Assembly (NCBI GenBank): GCA_002431395.1
Contig: DJEU01000023.1
Coordinates: 25,349-74,698, forward strand
DNA: 49,350 nt
Source: Lachnoclostridium sp. UBA5890
GTDB lineage: Bacteria > Bacillota > Clostridia > Lachnospirales > Lachnospiraceae
Direction: 5' to 3'
How positions within the stretch are numbered: position 1 is the first letter of the stretch; each line of letters starts with the position of its first letter. Below, one piece after another: positions 9,195 through 18,125 of the stretch. Both the position numbers and the translations under genes were made by a program. The notes under the pieces were generated by a model. The model was not told where the DNA came from, ran no database searches, and saw only the letters and a program-made list of their open reading frames with translations.

Positions 9195-9551
9195 TTATCC
9201 TTTCATCTTGGGCTTAAATACCAGCGATGCCAGAAAACTGATGACAAGGGCTCCGGAAATGCCGACGGCCGCTCGCTCCATACCGCCGTAAAAGATACCG
9301 ATAAACCCTCTTTTATCTACCGCTTCTTTCACGCCTTCAAATAAAAGATGTCCAAATCCGATCAAAGGCACTGTCGCACCAGCTTTTGCCCAGTTGGCAA
9401 ACGGTTCATACAGATGCAGGGCACTTAATATGGCTCCCAGACATACTAAAATAACCATAATCCTTCCGGGAAGCAGTTTCGTGTTGTCCATAAACAGCTG
9501 CACGACCGCGCAGATCGCTCCCCCGATCAAAAAAGAAATCAAATATTCCAT
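9195..9551 (-). CDS. spoVAE: Stage V sporulation protein AE
   Basis: A 118-aa integral membrane protein, start at 9551 behind AAAGGAGAAGGTGAG. About four hydrophobic segments are visible, with the family pattern GGxICAxxQ near the start, AxxPLxGFGxxL in the middle, and a C-terminal membrane segment. SpoVAE is part of the SpoVA inner-membrane complex that moves Ca-dipicolinic acid into the forespore during sporulation and out during germination. Its start lies inside the 3' end of spoVAD, so the two genes are translationally coupled. Expected expression is in the forespore under sigma-G. Confidence 0.92.
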   Translation of the reverse strand: MEYLISFLIGGAICAVVQLFMDNTKLLPGRIMVILVCLGAILSALHLYEPFANWAKAGATVPLIGFGHLLFEGVKEAVDKRGFIGIFYGGMERAAVGISGALVISFLASLVFKPKMKG

Positions 9552-9565
9552 CTCACCTTCTCCTT

Positions 9566-10600
9566 TCACACGCATTCGAGCATGACACCATGCGCAATTC
9601 CCGGTACCGAATTTCCCTCATTGAAACTGACGGTCGACAAAAGCGCTCCGGTCGGTACAAACAGCACTCTCCGCCATGCATGTTTCCGCATCTTTTTCAA
9701 AATATATCCCGTCAGTGTGATTGCACTGCAGCCACAGCCACTTCCACCGGCATGCGTATCCTGCTCTTCGTTGTAATAAATTTCCGTTCCGCAGTCCATA
9801 TGCTGTTTACTGATATCATACCCGTATCCCAGCAGCATATCCTTTAAAATGCGCTGCCCGATCGTTCCGAGATCTCCTGTAATGATCTTGTCATAATAGT
9901 CCGGTTCTACCCCAAAATCTTTGAAATTATTCAAAACGCAATCGCAAGCTGCCGGCGCCATACAGGCGCCCATATTCATGCTGTCTTTGATGCCGTAATC
10001 CGTGATCACTCCCGTCGTAATCCCGCGGATGCACACATAATCCGTCTCTTTGCGTTTCCATTTTCCGTCTCCCCGTCCGATCACAACCGCGCCGCTTCCT
10101 GTCACCGTCCATGTCGCCGAATACGGACGCTGGTTTCCGTATGCCAAAGGAAAACGAAACTGCTTTTCCGCGCTGGCAAAATGACTCGACGTCATAGCAA
10201 CAATGTACTCTGCAAATCCTCCTTCCACAAGCATAGAGCCGATTGCCATCGACTCGCCCATCGTCGAACACGCACCATAGACCCCAAACATTGGTATATT
10301 CAGATTCATAATCCCAAACGAAGTTGCGATCAGCTGCCCCAGCAAATCTCCTGCCACGATATAACGGATATCTTCCGATTCCAGTCCGGCATTGCGAATT
10401 GCGATGTCTGCTGCCATATGCTGCATTTTACTCTCCGCCTCTTCCCAGGTTTTTCCACCAAACAGCGGATCTTCTTCTACGATATCAAAATATTTTCCAA
10501 ATTTCCCGGCACCCTCTTTTTCTCCGGCTACGGAAGCGGCTCCGATAATGCACGGCGGCACTTCAAACTGCACGCTCCTCTTTCCAATCATTTTATCCAT
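9566..10600 (-). CDS. spoVAD: Stage V sporulation protein AD
   Basis: A 344-aa soluble protein with the thiolase/ketosynthase-like fold of SpoVAD. Recognisable stretches are FEVPPCIIGAASVAG near the start, DLLGQLIATSFG, GVYGACSTMGES (position of the ancestral nucleophile Cys) and the C-terminal GxGxGCSAI region. SpoVAD binds dipicolinic acid on the forespore side of the SpoVA channel. GGAGG precedes the ATG. The usual third member, spoVAC, is not immediately upstream, where secDF lies instead, nor downstream. A sigma-G-like promoter is proposed at 10674-10702. Confidence 0.95.
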   Translation of the reverse strand: MDKMIGKRSVQFEVPPCIIGAASVAGEKEGAGKFGKYFDIVEEDPLFGGKTWEEAESKMQHMAADIAIRNAGLESEDIRYIVAGDLLGQLIATSFGIMNLNIPMFGVYGACSTMGESMAIGSMLVEGGFAEYIVAMTSSHFASAEKQFRFPLAYGNQRPYSATWTVTGSGAVVIGRGDGKWKRKETDYVCIRGITTGVITDYGIKDSMNMGACMAPAACDCVLNNFKDFGVEPDYYDKIITGDLGTIGQRILKDMLLGYGYDISKQHMDCGTEIYYNEEQDTHAGGSGCGCSAITLTGYILKKMRKHAWRRVLFVPTGALLSTVSFNEGNSVPGIAHGVMLECV

Positions 10601-10649
10601 AATTCCTCCATCAACCGTGCACGCCAGGCAGACTTATGCTGCAAAAAAA

Positions 10650-10689
10650 GCGACTGCACATACTATTTTTATGTAGTATGCGCAACCGC
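10650..10689 (-). terminator. Terminator after secDF
   Basis: On the minus strand GCG..TGC.CATACTA pairs with TAGTATG.GCA..CGC around a short AT loop, followed by seven T residues. It is about 45 bases downstream of the secDF stop. A second perfect 9-bp hairpin without a T tract (CAAAGAATC / GATTCTTTG, 10705-10730) lies between it and the gene. Confidence 0.85.
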
Positions 10690-10702
10690 TTCTTTTTTAT
10701 TC
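10674..10702 (-). promoter_or_regulatory. Candidate sigma-G promoter of spoVAD-spoVAE
   Basis: GAATA (10698-10702), 17 bases, then CATACTA (10674-10680) fits the forespore sigma-G pattern GHATR-N17/18-CATWHTA. The -10 element lies within the secDF terminator stem. Placement is by pattern only, but the position in front of a sigma-G-type operon supports it. Confidence 0.45.
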
Positions 10703-10731
10703 ATCAAAGAATCCTTTCAAGATTCTTTGGA

Positions 10732-12987
10732 TTATTTCTTTTTGTTACCTGCTTTTTTTGCTTTGGCTCTCTTCTGAGCACTACGGTTCATGAAATACCA
10801 AACCGTACCTGCCAGACATACAGAAGAATAACATCCGGAAATGATACCAGCCATCATCGGTACTGCAAACTGGCGGATGGAATCCACACCAAGAACAGCA
10901 AGACAAAGTACCATTACCAACGTTGTGATCGAAGTATTAAAGCTTCGGCTCAATGTCTCTGTAATACTTGTGTTTACAATTTCTGCCAAATCAGTGTTGC
11001 CCAGTTTCTTACGGTTCTCACGAACACGGTCGAATACTACGATCGTCGCGTTGATCGAGTAACCTACGATCGTCAGCATACAGGCGATAAACGTACTTCC
11101 GACAGTAATGGATGCACTTCCGATCGCATAAACCATAAGCACTACCATAACGTCATGAAGAAGTGCGATAACGGAACTTGCACCAAATGCAAGATTCTTG
11201 AATCGGATCCAGATGTAGATCAACATACCTACCGCTGCGATAAGTACGGCTACGATCGCATCCATACGCATTTCGTTACTTACCGAAGCAGAAATCGTCT
11301 CTACTTCGATACTCTTATCACTCACGCCATATTTTTCCTCAACCGCGGAGATTACTTTCTTCTGCTGGTCTTCGGTAAATGCCGGTGTACGAACGATCAA
11401 TGTCTTCTCCCCGGATACATCGGAAAGTTCTGCTTCGGATACACCCGCTGCCGATTTTACAACCTCTGTCACTTCATTTTTAAAGTCTGCACTTGCATTA
11501 CCGGAACCATCAAATCCTTCGCCCTTGTAATCCGTAAAGGTAATGGATGTGGAAGAACCACCTAAGAACTCAAGGCTGTAGTTAAGAGGCTGACCCATTT
11601 TTACCATATTCATAACCAGTCCGCCGATGCACAAAAGAAGAAGGCATCCGGAAATAATCGCATATTTCTTAATATTTCCAACAAAGTTAATCGGTTTTCT
11701 TGCTTTCTGTGTTCCATAAAACTTCACATCGTCAAAGCCGAGTCCTACAAATGCATACAAGATCCATCTTGTTACGAAGATTGCCGTAAACATGGAAAGA
11801 ATAATACCAATTGCCAGTGTCTGGGCAAATCCCATAACGGTACCGGATCCTTTGATATAAAGAACAACGGCAGCGATCAATGTGGTAACGTTACCATCGA
11901 TGATCGCGGACAACGCTTTCTCGAATCCGATCTTGATTGCCGAACGAACCGTCTTTCCTGTCGCCAGTTCCTCTCGGATACGGGTAAAGATAATACAGTT
12001 CGCATCCACCGCCATACCGATCGCAAGAATAACTCCGGCGATACCCGGAAGAGTCAATGTGACATCCAGACCGTTGATCGCAAGAACGGATGCACCTACG
12101 TAAAACAACAGCGCAATAGAAGCTGCTACACCTGGAATCCAGTACATAACGATCATGAAGATAATAACCAGTGCAAGACCGATCGCACCAGCGATCAAAC
12201 TTGTCTTAAGTGCATCTCCACCAAGTTTTGCTCCTACGATATTGGAACGGATATTTTTCAGTTCCAGTGGAAGAGCACCGATACGAAGAGTAGATGCCAT
12301 ATCCTCTGCTTTTGAGAACTCATCAAAGCTTCCGGAGATAACGGCTTCTCCACCGTCAATTGCCTCACGGATAACCGGAGAGGATACGATCTCACCATCG
12401 TAAATGATCGAGAACTGCTCACCTACGTGGTCTGTCGTTACTTTTTTAAATTTCTTTGTTCCTTTTGCATTAAATGAAAGTTTTACAACATTTTCTGTCT
12501 GGCCTGTCGTGGAATCCTGCTGTGTTGCTGCTTCTGCAGTTTTCAGCATGGAACCGTCGATGATGACATCTTTCTTGTCATAGGTCGCCGTTTTTCCATC
12601 TTCGCCAACCGTTACATTGTTGTAAAGAACAAATTCCAATGCTCCGGCTTTTCCAAGCTTGTCCAATACTGCCTGTGGATCATCAACATCCGGAACGTCA
12701 ACCGTTACTCGGTTATTTCCTTCCTGATAAACAGAAGCTTCTGTACTTTCGTTCTGTACACGCATCTGCATTTTGTACACAGTATCTTTCATTTCCTGAG
12801 CAGTTGGATTTTCTTTTGTCGCTTCGTATGTAACGCTGACACCACCTGCCAAGTCAAGTCCTAAGCGGATGTTTTTTGCACTACCCCGCTTTGCTCCCCC
12901 AATTCCCGTGTATGCCACAACACAAACTGCAGCAGTTACAAGGAGAATGACAAGAAGCTGTAAAACGCCCTTTAACTTAGTATTCAT
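10732..12987 (-). CDS. secDF: Fused protein translocase subunits SecD and SecF
   Basis: A 751-aa SecD-SecF fusion that uses the proton gradient to help pull exported proteins through SecYEG. The SecD half (about 1-415) starts with one membrane span and carries LGLDLAGGVSV, the periplasmic P1 region and five spans with VGAKLGGDALKTSL and GMAVDANCIIFTRIREE. The SecF half (about 430-745) has LEFLGGSSTSITF, YSINATIVVFDRVRENR and a final hydrophobic cluster. Single-chain SecDF is normal in Bacilli and many Clostridia. AAAAGGAGA precedes the ATG, with a near-consensus promoter at 13023-13051. The surrounding secreted proteins are natural clients. Confidence 0.97.
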   Translation of the reverse strand: MNTKLKGVLQLLVILLVTAAVCVVAYTGIGGAKRGSAKNIRLGLDLAGGVSVTYEATKENPTAQEMKDTVYKMQMRVQNESTEASVYQEGNNRVTVDVPDVDDPQAVLDKLGKAGALEFVLYNNVTVGEDGKTATYDKKDVIIDGSMLKTAEAATQQDSTTGQTENVVKLSFNAKGTKKFKKVTTDHVGEQFSIIYDGEIVSSPVIREAIDGGEAVISGSFDEFSKAEDMASTLRIGALPLELKNIRSNIVGAKLGGDALKTSLIAGAIGLALVIIFMIVMYWIPGVAASIALLFYVGASVLAINGLDVTLTLPGIAGVILAIGMAVDANCIIFTRIREELATGKTVRSAIKIGFEKALSAIIDGNVTTLIAAVVLYIKGSGTVMGFAQTLAIGIILSMFTAIFVTRWILYAFVGLGFDDVKFYGTQKARKPINFVGNIKKYAIISGCLLLLCIGGLVMNMVKMGQPLNYSLEFLGGSSTSITFTDYKGEGFDGSGNASADFKNEVTEVVKSAAGVSEAELSDVSGEKTLIVRTPAFTEDQQKKVISAVEEKYGVSDKSIEVETISASVSNEMRMDAIVAVLIAAVGMLIYIWIRFKNLAFGASSVIALLHDVMVVLMVYAIGSASITVGSTFIACMLTIVGYSINATIVVFDRVRENRKKLGNTDLAEIVNTSITETLSRSFNTSITTLVMVLCLAVLGVDSIRQFAVPMMAGIISGCYSSVCLAGTVWYFMNRSAQKRAKAKKAGNKKK

Positions 12988-13022
12988 TGTGAAAATCTCC
13001 TTTTCTAAAAATGTACCAAAAT

Positions 13023-13051
13023 ATTATAGCATAAACAAACACTTTCTTCAA
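13023..13051 (-). promoter_or_regulatory. secDF: Promoter of secDF
   Basis: TTGAAG (13046-13051) and TATAAT (13023-13028), spacer 17, with TGC before the -10 box (extended -10). The -35 box overlaps the stop codon of tadA. Confidence 0.7.
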
Positions 13052-13530
13052 GTAGATTTCTTTCGTTTTAACCGAAGTTCTTTAAAAAAACTGCTCATTA
13101 GCCAGCTGCATGGTTCTTCCAAAATTCCCCGTTCCACTTCCACCCGGTGGTTAAACCCAGGCATATCCAGCAGATTCAGGACAGAACCGGCACAACCCGC
13201 TTTCGGATTCATGCTTCCGATCACTACTTTGGGAATTCTTGCCTGCACGATCGCTCCCGCACACATCGGACAGGGTTCCAGCGTCACATACATCGTGCAT
13301 TCCTCCAGCCGCCAGTCCCCAAGGATCCGGCTCGCCTTATCGATCGCGATGATTTCTGCATGCGCCAGCGTATTCTTTTTCTTATTTCGTTTATTATAGC
13401 CTCTGGCGATAATCTTCCCTTCATGAACAAGCACACAGCCGATCGGTGTTTCTTCCAATGCATAGGCTTTCTTCGCCTGCCGAATCGCTTCTTTCATGAA
13501 TTTTTCGTCTTCGCTCATTTTCTTTCTCAT
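13048..13530 (-). CDS. tadA: tRNA adenosine(34) deaminase
   Basis: A 160-aa zinc-dependent deaminase that converts A34 of tRNA-Arg(ACG) to inosine. The active-site set is complete: H57-A-E59 (zinc ligand and proton shuttle) and P-C87-PMC90 (zinc ligands). ETPIGCVLV near residue 27 and the C-terminal basic tail are typical. I start at 13530 because AGAGGACTTGC precedes that ATG. The gap to pta holds a GC-rich imperfect hairpin (about 13572-13613; arms GCCGG.GCAG / CTGC.CCGGC) without a T tract, so tadA may be read through from pta. Confidence 0.95.
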   Translation of the reverse strand: MRKKMSEDEKFMKEAIRQAKKAYALEETPIGCVLVHEGKIIARGYNKRNKKKNTLAHAEIIAIDKASRILGDWRLEECTMYVTLEPCPMCAGAIVQARIPKVVIGSMNPKAGCAGSVLNLLDMPGFNHRVEVERGILEEPCSWLMSSFFKELRLKRKKST

Positions 13531-13642
13531 GCAAGTCCTCTTTCCGATAAATATTTCTAATTTACAGCAACAGCCGGGGCAGTGCATGCCTTTTGTCACG
13601 CTCTGCTCCGGCCATGTATTTTTCATTGTTACGTTTTATTTC

Positions 13643-14626
13643 TTATGCCAATGCTGCGGTAATGATCGCCATAGAATATACTTCACTTGCATTGCATCCA
13701 CGAGAAAGGTCGTTGATCGGTGCATTCAGACCAAGAAGGATTGGACCGTAAGCATCAAAGTTACCCATACGCTGTGCAATTTTATAACCGATATTTCCTG
13801 CATTGATATCCGGGAAAATAAAGGTGTTTGCATGTCCAGCCACTTCAGACTGTGGACATTTTGTACGTGCTACACGAGGTGCTACTGCGGCATCAAACTG
13901 AAGTTCTCCTTCGATTGGAAGGTTTGGTGCTGCTTTCTTTGTTTTCTCTGCGGCATTGCGCATCTTATCTACATCTTCGCCTTTACCGGATCCCAATGTA
14001 GAGTAACTGAGGAATGCCACTTTCGGATCGATTCCAAAAATCTTCGCACATTCGGATGCTTCCAATGCGATCTCAACCAATTCATCTTCGGTCGGTTTGA
14101 TATTGATCGCACAGTCTGCCATCGCAAGCACTTCATTTTCACCGGTTGCGGATGGACGAACCAAAATAAAGCAGGAAGACACGATCGAATTGTTTGGCTT
14201 TGTCTTGATGATCTGCAGTGCCGGACGAACCGTATCTGCCGTAGAATATGTCGCTCCACCTAACAATGCATCGGCTTTTCCCATCTTCACAAGCATCGTT
14301 CCGAAATAATTTGCCTGAGACAAAATCCCACGAGCCTGCTCCGGTGTCATTCCTTTATTTTTACGGATCTCACAAAGCATGTCCACCATCTCATCAATCT
14401 CGTCATAATTCAATGGATCAATGATCTCAGCTCCACGGATATTAAAGCCGCTCTCTTCTGCTGCCTTTGTAATCTCCTCTTTGTTACCAACTAATACAGG
14501 GGCAAGAAATGTACTTGCCAAAAGACGGGAAGATGCTTCCAGAATACGAGGATCGCTTCCCTCTGTAAAAACAATTTTTCTTGGGTGTTTTTTCAAAATG
14601 TCAATCAACTGACCAAAACCAAACAT
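13643..14626 (-). CDS. pta: Phosphate acetyltransferase
   Basis: A 327-aa short-form phosphotransacetylase: acetyl-CoA + phosphate to acetyl phosphate + CoA, the first step of acetate formation from acetyl-CoA. Family landmarks are FTEGSDPRILEA near residue 20, ADALLGGATYSTADTVRPALQ near 140, the STLGSGKG segment, LPIEGELQFDAA and the C-terminal GLNAPINDLSRG. AGGAGG lies 9 bases before the ATG and a promoter at 14663-14690. The usual partner ackA is not adjacent; tadA follows instead, so acetate kinase must lie elsewhere. Confidence 0.97.
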   Translation of the reverse strand: MFGFGQLIDILKKHPRKIVFTEGSDPRILEASSRLLASTFLAPVLVGNKEEITKAAEESGFNIRGAEIIDPLNYDEIDEMVDMLCEIRKNKGMTPEQARGILSQANYFGTMLVKMGKADALLGGATYSTADTVRPALQIIKTKPNNSIVSSCFILVRPSATGENEVLAMADCAINIKPTEDELVEIALEASECAKIFGIDPKVAFLSYSTLGSGKGEDVDKMRNAAEKTKKAAPNLPIEGELQFDAAVAPRVARTKCPQSEVAGHANTFIFPDINAGNIGYKIAQRMGNFDAYGPILLGLNAPINDLSRGCNASEVYSMAIITAALA

Positions 14627-14662
14627 AGCAATATGCCTCCTAATATTTTTTCTCTACTTTCT

Positions 14663-14690
14663 ATCATAGCATTTTTTTTGCTAAATACAA
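14663..14690 (-). promoter_or_regulatory. pta: Promoter of pta
   Basis: TTGTAT (14685-14690) and an extended -10 TGC-TATGAT (hexamer 14663-14668), spacer 16, on the minus strand. Confidence 0.55.
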
Positions 14691-14727
14691 GAGAAATTTT
14701 CATAAAAATATCAAGAAACTTTATCTT

Positions 14728-15876
14728 TTATAATGCTTTTTCATATAAGGAAAGCACATCCTTTTTTGTAGTGCTTCGCGGATTGACAGCAATATTTCCA
14801 CTCTTCATGGCATCGTCAGCCATTGTATCAAATTTATCTGCTGTCACTCCCACTTCTCCAAGCGATCCCGGGATACCAAGCTGTTCATTTAATTCTTTCA
14901 GAAGATCTACCAGCATAAATGGTTCAAATTCTGCTTCGGAAACAGGTGTCAGTGAAATATAATTGAATAGTTTGAAATATTTACCATGATCTGCCAATGC
15001 ATTATATTCTACAATTGTAGGAAGCAAAATTGCATTTGCCACGCCATGCGGCACGTCAAAATACGCACTAACCGGATGACTCATCGCATGCACATCCCCA
15101 AGTCTTGCCCAGGAAAATGCTATTCCAGCAAATAAGGAACCGGTGATCATTGCTTCTGCCGCCTCAATATCCGTCCGGTCTGCAACATATCTCCTTATGT
15201 TTTTTCCGATTAATTCCAATGCCTTTTCTGCCATTGCATCCGAAAAAGGAGACGCATCTTTCGAAATATATGCTTCTAAAGCATGAACCATCGCATCAAT
15301 TCCACATGCAGCTGCGACGGAAACCGGTGCTGTTGTAAGAAGTTCCGGATCAAGAATTGCATAAGCCGGAATTAATTTGTAACTAAACACTGTCAATTTG
15401 TAGTTTCTGCTATGATCTGTAATTACCGAAAATGCGGTAACTTCAGATCCAGTTCCTGCAGTGGTTGGGATGGCAATCACCGGAATAATATCTCCCGGTA
15501 CTCTGCCACCCCCCTCATACTCGGTAATGCTTCCTCCGTAGCGCGCTACAACGCCCACCGCTTTTGCAACATCCATCGGAGATCCGCCGCCCAAAGCAAT
15601 GATAAAGTCCGCTCCACTTTTGCAGAAAGCTGCTGCCGCCTTTTCTACCGTTTCAACCGACGGATTTCCTTCTGTTTCTGTATAAGCATCCACCTTAACA
15701 CCAGCTTTTTCCAACGATTTACTGCACGAAGCTACAATTCCCATTTTATTCAAATGTGGTCCGGATATGATAAATCCATGCTTTCCGCCTAATTTTTCTA
15801 CTACTTCCGGCAATCTTGCCAAACTTCCTTTTCCAACAATAATTTCTTGTGGAATCGAAAACGAAAACTCTTTCAT
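14728..15876 (-). CDS. Iron-containing (group III) alcohol dehydrogenase
   Basis: A 382-aa NAD(P)-dependent dehydrogenase. The start at 15876 has AGGAGAG upstream; an ATG at 15894 overlaps the permease stop but has no ribosome binding site. The dinucleotide motif GGGSPMDVAKA is near residue 97, IPTTAGTGSEVT near 140, and the metal-binding region contains DAMVHALEAY, MSHPVSAYFDVPHGVANA. The family reduces aldehydes or semialdehydes. As last gene after an aminotransferase and a permease, its likely substrate is the semialdehyde made by that aminotransferase, for example succinate or malonate semialdehyde. This is inference; the substrate is not readable from the sequence. Confidence 0.88.
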   Translation of the reverse strand: MKEFSFSIPQEIIVGKGSLARLPEVVEKLGGKHGFIISGPHLNKMGIVASCSKSLEKAGVKVDAYTETEGNPSVETVEKAAAAFCKSGADFIIALGGGSPMDVAKAVGVVARYGGSITEYEGGGRVPGDIIPVIAIPTTAGTGSEVTAFSVITDHSRNYKLTVFSYKLIPAYAILDPELLTTAPVSVAAACGIDAMVHALEAYISKDASPFSDAMAEKALELIGKNIRRYVADRTDIEAAEAMITGSLFAGIAFSWARLGDVHAMSHPVSAYFDVPHGVANAILLPTIVEYNALADHGKYFKLFNYISLTPVSEAEFEPFMLVDLLKELNEQLGIPGSLGEVGVTADKFDTMADDAMKSGNIAVNPRSTTKKDVLSLYEKAL

Positions 15877-15890
15877 CTCAATCTCTCCTC

Positions 15891-17414
15891 TCATGCTGAC
15901 ATTCTTTTTAATACACGTTCGATTGCTTTGTCAATAACCAGATCAAGTTCTTCATCATCTGCTTCCGGCATCAAAGTAGCAGCATCTTCATCCGAAATCA
16001 ATTCAACCAGCGTACCAAACGATTCTTTATATTTTCTCTTGCAAACAATATAAAACACTACACCTAGCAGTGACCATCCGCCAACCATAATCCATTCCTG
16101 CCATACAAGATTTCCACCCGATCCAGGTATACAGTACATCAACACCATAAATCCCGACATCAGAACCGCCATCACACCTACAAATTTATATGCCGGCACT
16201 TTATATGGTCTTGGCATATCCGGTTCTTTTTTCCTCAAAATAAGAAATGATATTGATACCATACAATAAGCAAGACAGCACCCAAAGTTTCCTGCATCAC
16301 AGATCCAAACCATCATTTTTCGTCCTGCCAAAGGAGCGATCATCGTCAGAATACCGATTAAATACAAAGAATTAATTGGCGTTTTATGTTTGGGATGAAG
16401 TTTGGCAAAAAAAGGTGGAATCATGTAAGATTCAGCCATTGAGTACATTGCCCGGGAGCCTCCGATCATAAAAGAATTCCACGAAGTGATAATGCCACAC
16501 ATACCTCCGACAATGATAACTTTCGCCATTACCGAAGTCTTAAATGCTACTGCCATCGCATCCGCTGTCACAAGACCGCTTCCACTTTCCGAGGCTGCAA
16601 TTGCACTTCCATCTAAAACATAACCGACTGCCAAAATCACCAATGCGTAAAAGATAACCGCTAAAACTACAGACAGAATCATCATTTTTCCAATTTTTTT
16701 CAGTGGAACATTGATTTCCTCTGCTGCCTGCGGAATAACATCAAAACCGATAAAATAAAACGGCGTAACCACCGCTACGGCAAGGATGTTTTTTACCATT
16801 GACCCTCCGGTAGATCCAACAAACATCTGGCCACTTAAATTATCCACACTTCCATTGATCACAGATGCCACGATCAGTAAAATACCCGCACCACCAATGA
16901 TCACCGTAAGAACAGTTTGCAAAACAGCTGCCGTCTTCGCTCCCAAAATATTGATGAGCATGATCACAAAAGCCAGAACTACCGCCACAGCAAGCCAGGA
17001 AGCATAGATATCAAATCCTGCCACCGTATACAAGTATCCTTTTAAAAATCCCGGCCACAAATAGGTAAGAATCGTAGGAAAAGCACATGCCTCAAAGCAT
17101 GCAACTCCCACATAACCAAGGATAATCCCCCAAGTACATATAAAAGAGCCATTTACTCCCATGGCTCGATGGCTGAACACATGCTCACCACCGCACTGTG
17201 GCATTGCTGCCGTCAATTCAGCATAGGTAAGCCCCACAAAAAATATCATAACACCACCAATTGCAAAACCAATTGCAGCTCCCACTGCTCCACCAGCTTC
17301 AATCCATCCGCCGGAAGATACTACCCATCCCCAGCCAATCATTGCTCCAAAGGCAATAACCAGGATATCCCACGCACTAAATACTTTGTCAAATTCTGAT
17401 TTTTTCTGAGCCAT
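15891..17414 (-). CDS. APC-family amino acid permease
   Basis: A 507-aa membrane protein with about twelve spans. The APC signature is at the start (AWDILVIAFGAMIGWGWVVSSGGWIEAGG), followed by TYAELTAAMPQCGGEHVFSHRAMG, both typical of amino acid or amine uptake carriers. TM6-like PFYFIGFDVIPQAAEEI is also conserved. The acidic C-terminal tail is cytosolic. It probably imports the substrate of the cluster aminotransferase together with H+ or by exchange. AAAGGAG precedes the ATG; the stop is near the start of the alcohol dehydrogenase gene, so the two are coupled. Confidence 0.92.
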   Translation of the reverse strand: MAQKKSEFDKVFSAWDILVIAFGAMIGWGWVVSSGGWIEAGGAVGAAIGFAIGGVMIFFVGLTYAELTAAMPQCGGEHVFSHRAMGVNGSFICTWGIILGYVGVACFEACAFPTILTYLWPGFLKGYLYTVAGFDIYASWLAVAVVLAFVIMLINILGAKTAAVLQTVLTVIIGGAGILLIVASVINGSVDNLSGQMFVGSTGGSMVKNILAVAVVTPFYFIGFDVIPQAAEEINVPLKKIGKMMILSVVLAVIFYALVILAVGYVLDGSAIAASESGSGLVTADAMAVAFKTSVMAKVIIVGGMCGIITSWNSFMIGGSRAMYSMAESYMIPPFFAKLHPKHKTPINSLYLIGILTMIAPLAGRKMMVWICDAGNFGCCLAYCMVSISFLILRKKEPDMPRPYKVPAYKFVGVMAVLMSGFMVLMYCIPGSGGNLVWQEWIMVGGWSLLGVVFYIVCKRKYKESFGTLVELISDEDAATLMPEADDEELDLVIDKAIERVLKRMSA

Positions 17415-17431
17415 AGCATTTCATCTCCTTT

Positions 17432-18037
17432 CTATAATCCAAATACTTTCTTAGCCAAAATTTCAATATATTCCGCTGTTCCTTCGACGCCAAGCAGACT
17501 ACTGTCAATCAAAAGATTCCGATTATGTCTGTCTCCCCTGTTACTTCCCGTAAATGCCAGATGCCTTACATGATATCTTTTGTCCTTTTCCTGAATCAAT
17601 AGCTTTGCATCTTTCTCCGACAAATTATGGCTTTCACAGACCGTCTTTACACGAACCTCATCCGGCGCATAAACAAAAACACGCAAGATATTCTCTTGTC
17701 CCTTTAATATGTAGTCCGCTGAACGTCCAATGAATACGCACGACTCTTTTTCTGCTAATTTCCGAATAATTTGCTTTTGTACATGAATTGCACGCTGCGT
17801 CAAATCCGATAATTTTGAAAAAGATCCTCGTTCCTGGCCTTCTACACCTTTTCCTGCAATCGTTACTCCAGATTCCACTTTATCCATAATTTCCTGTGGT
17901 ATACCAACCTCTTCTATAATAGCATCTACTGTTTCTCGATTATAAAAAGGGATTTTTAAATCTTCTGCAATCTTTTTTCCAATCGCATTTCCCTTTGCAC
18001 CATATTCACATCCAATTGTTATTACAAAATGCTGCAT
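17432..18037 (-). CDS. Cytidylate kinase-like protein
   Basis: A 201-aa protein of the cytidylate-kinase-like family (Cytidylate_kin2). It starts at 18037 behind GGAAGTGAGAACA. The N-terminus FVITIGCEYGAKGNAIGKKIAEDL takes the place of a P-loop; the canonical GxxGxGK is altered, as is common in this family. IGRSADYIL and a basic segment ending DKRYHVRHLAFTGSNRGDRHNRNLLIDSSLLG follow. Members often sit next to transport or catabolic genes and their substrate is not established. Here it lies between the aminotransferase and the APC permease in the same direction. A terminator-like hairpin separates it from the aminotransferase gene. Confidence 0.8.
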   Translation of the reverse strand: MQHFVITIGCEYGAKGNAIGKKIAEDLKIPFYNRETVDAIIEEVGIPQEIMDKVESGVTIAGKGVEGQERGSFSKLSDLTQRAIHVQKQIIRKLAEKESCVFIGRSADYILKGQENILRVFVYAPDEVRVKTVCESHNLSEKDAKLLIQEKDKRYHVRHLAFTGSNRGDRHNRNLLIDSSLLGVEGTAEYIEILAKKVFGL

Positions 18038-18067
18038 TGTTCTCACTTCCTTTATTCCGATTTCCCC

Positions 18068-18117
18068 GTAAAAAAGACAAGGGGACACAACTTACTTATT
18101 GCGACCCCTTTGTCTGC
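18068..18117 (-). terminator. Terminator between aminotransferase and kinase-like genes
   Basis: On the minus strand GACAAAGGGG pairs with CCCCTTGTC (one bulge) around a 20-base loop, followed by a run of six T residues. It begins just after the aminotransferase stop codon. It would lower expression of the three downstream genes relative to the aminotransferase, since no strong promoter is evident between them. Confidence 0.65.
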
Positions 18118-18125
18118 TTTTACCA

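Noticed and set aside
10636..11565. Long open frame on the plus strand opposite secDF
   Set aside because: It is antisense to the strongly conserved secDF coding sequence, is rich in Cys/His/Arg as expected of a shadow frame, and has no ribosome binding site or promoter.
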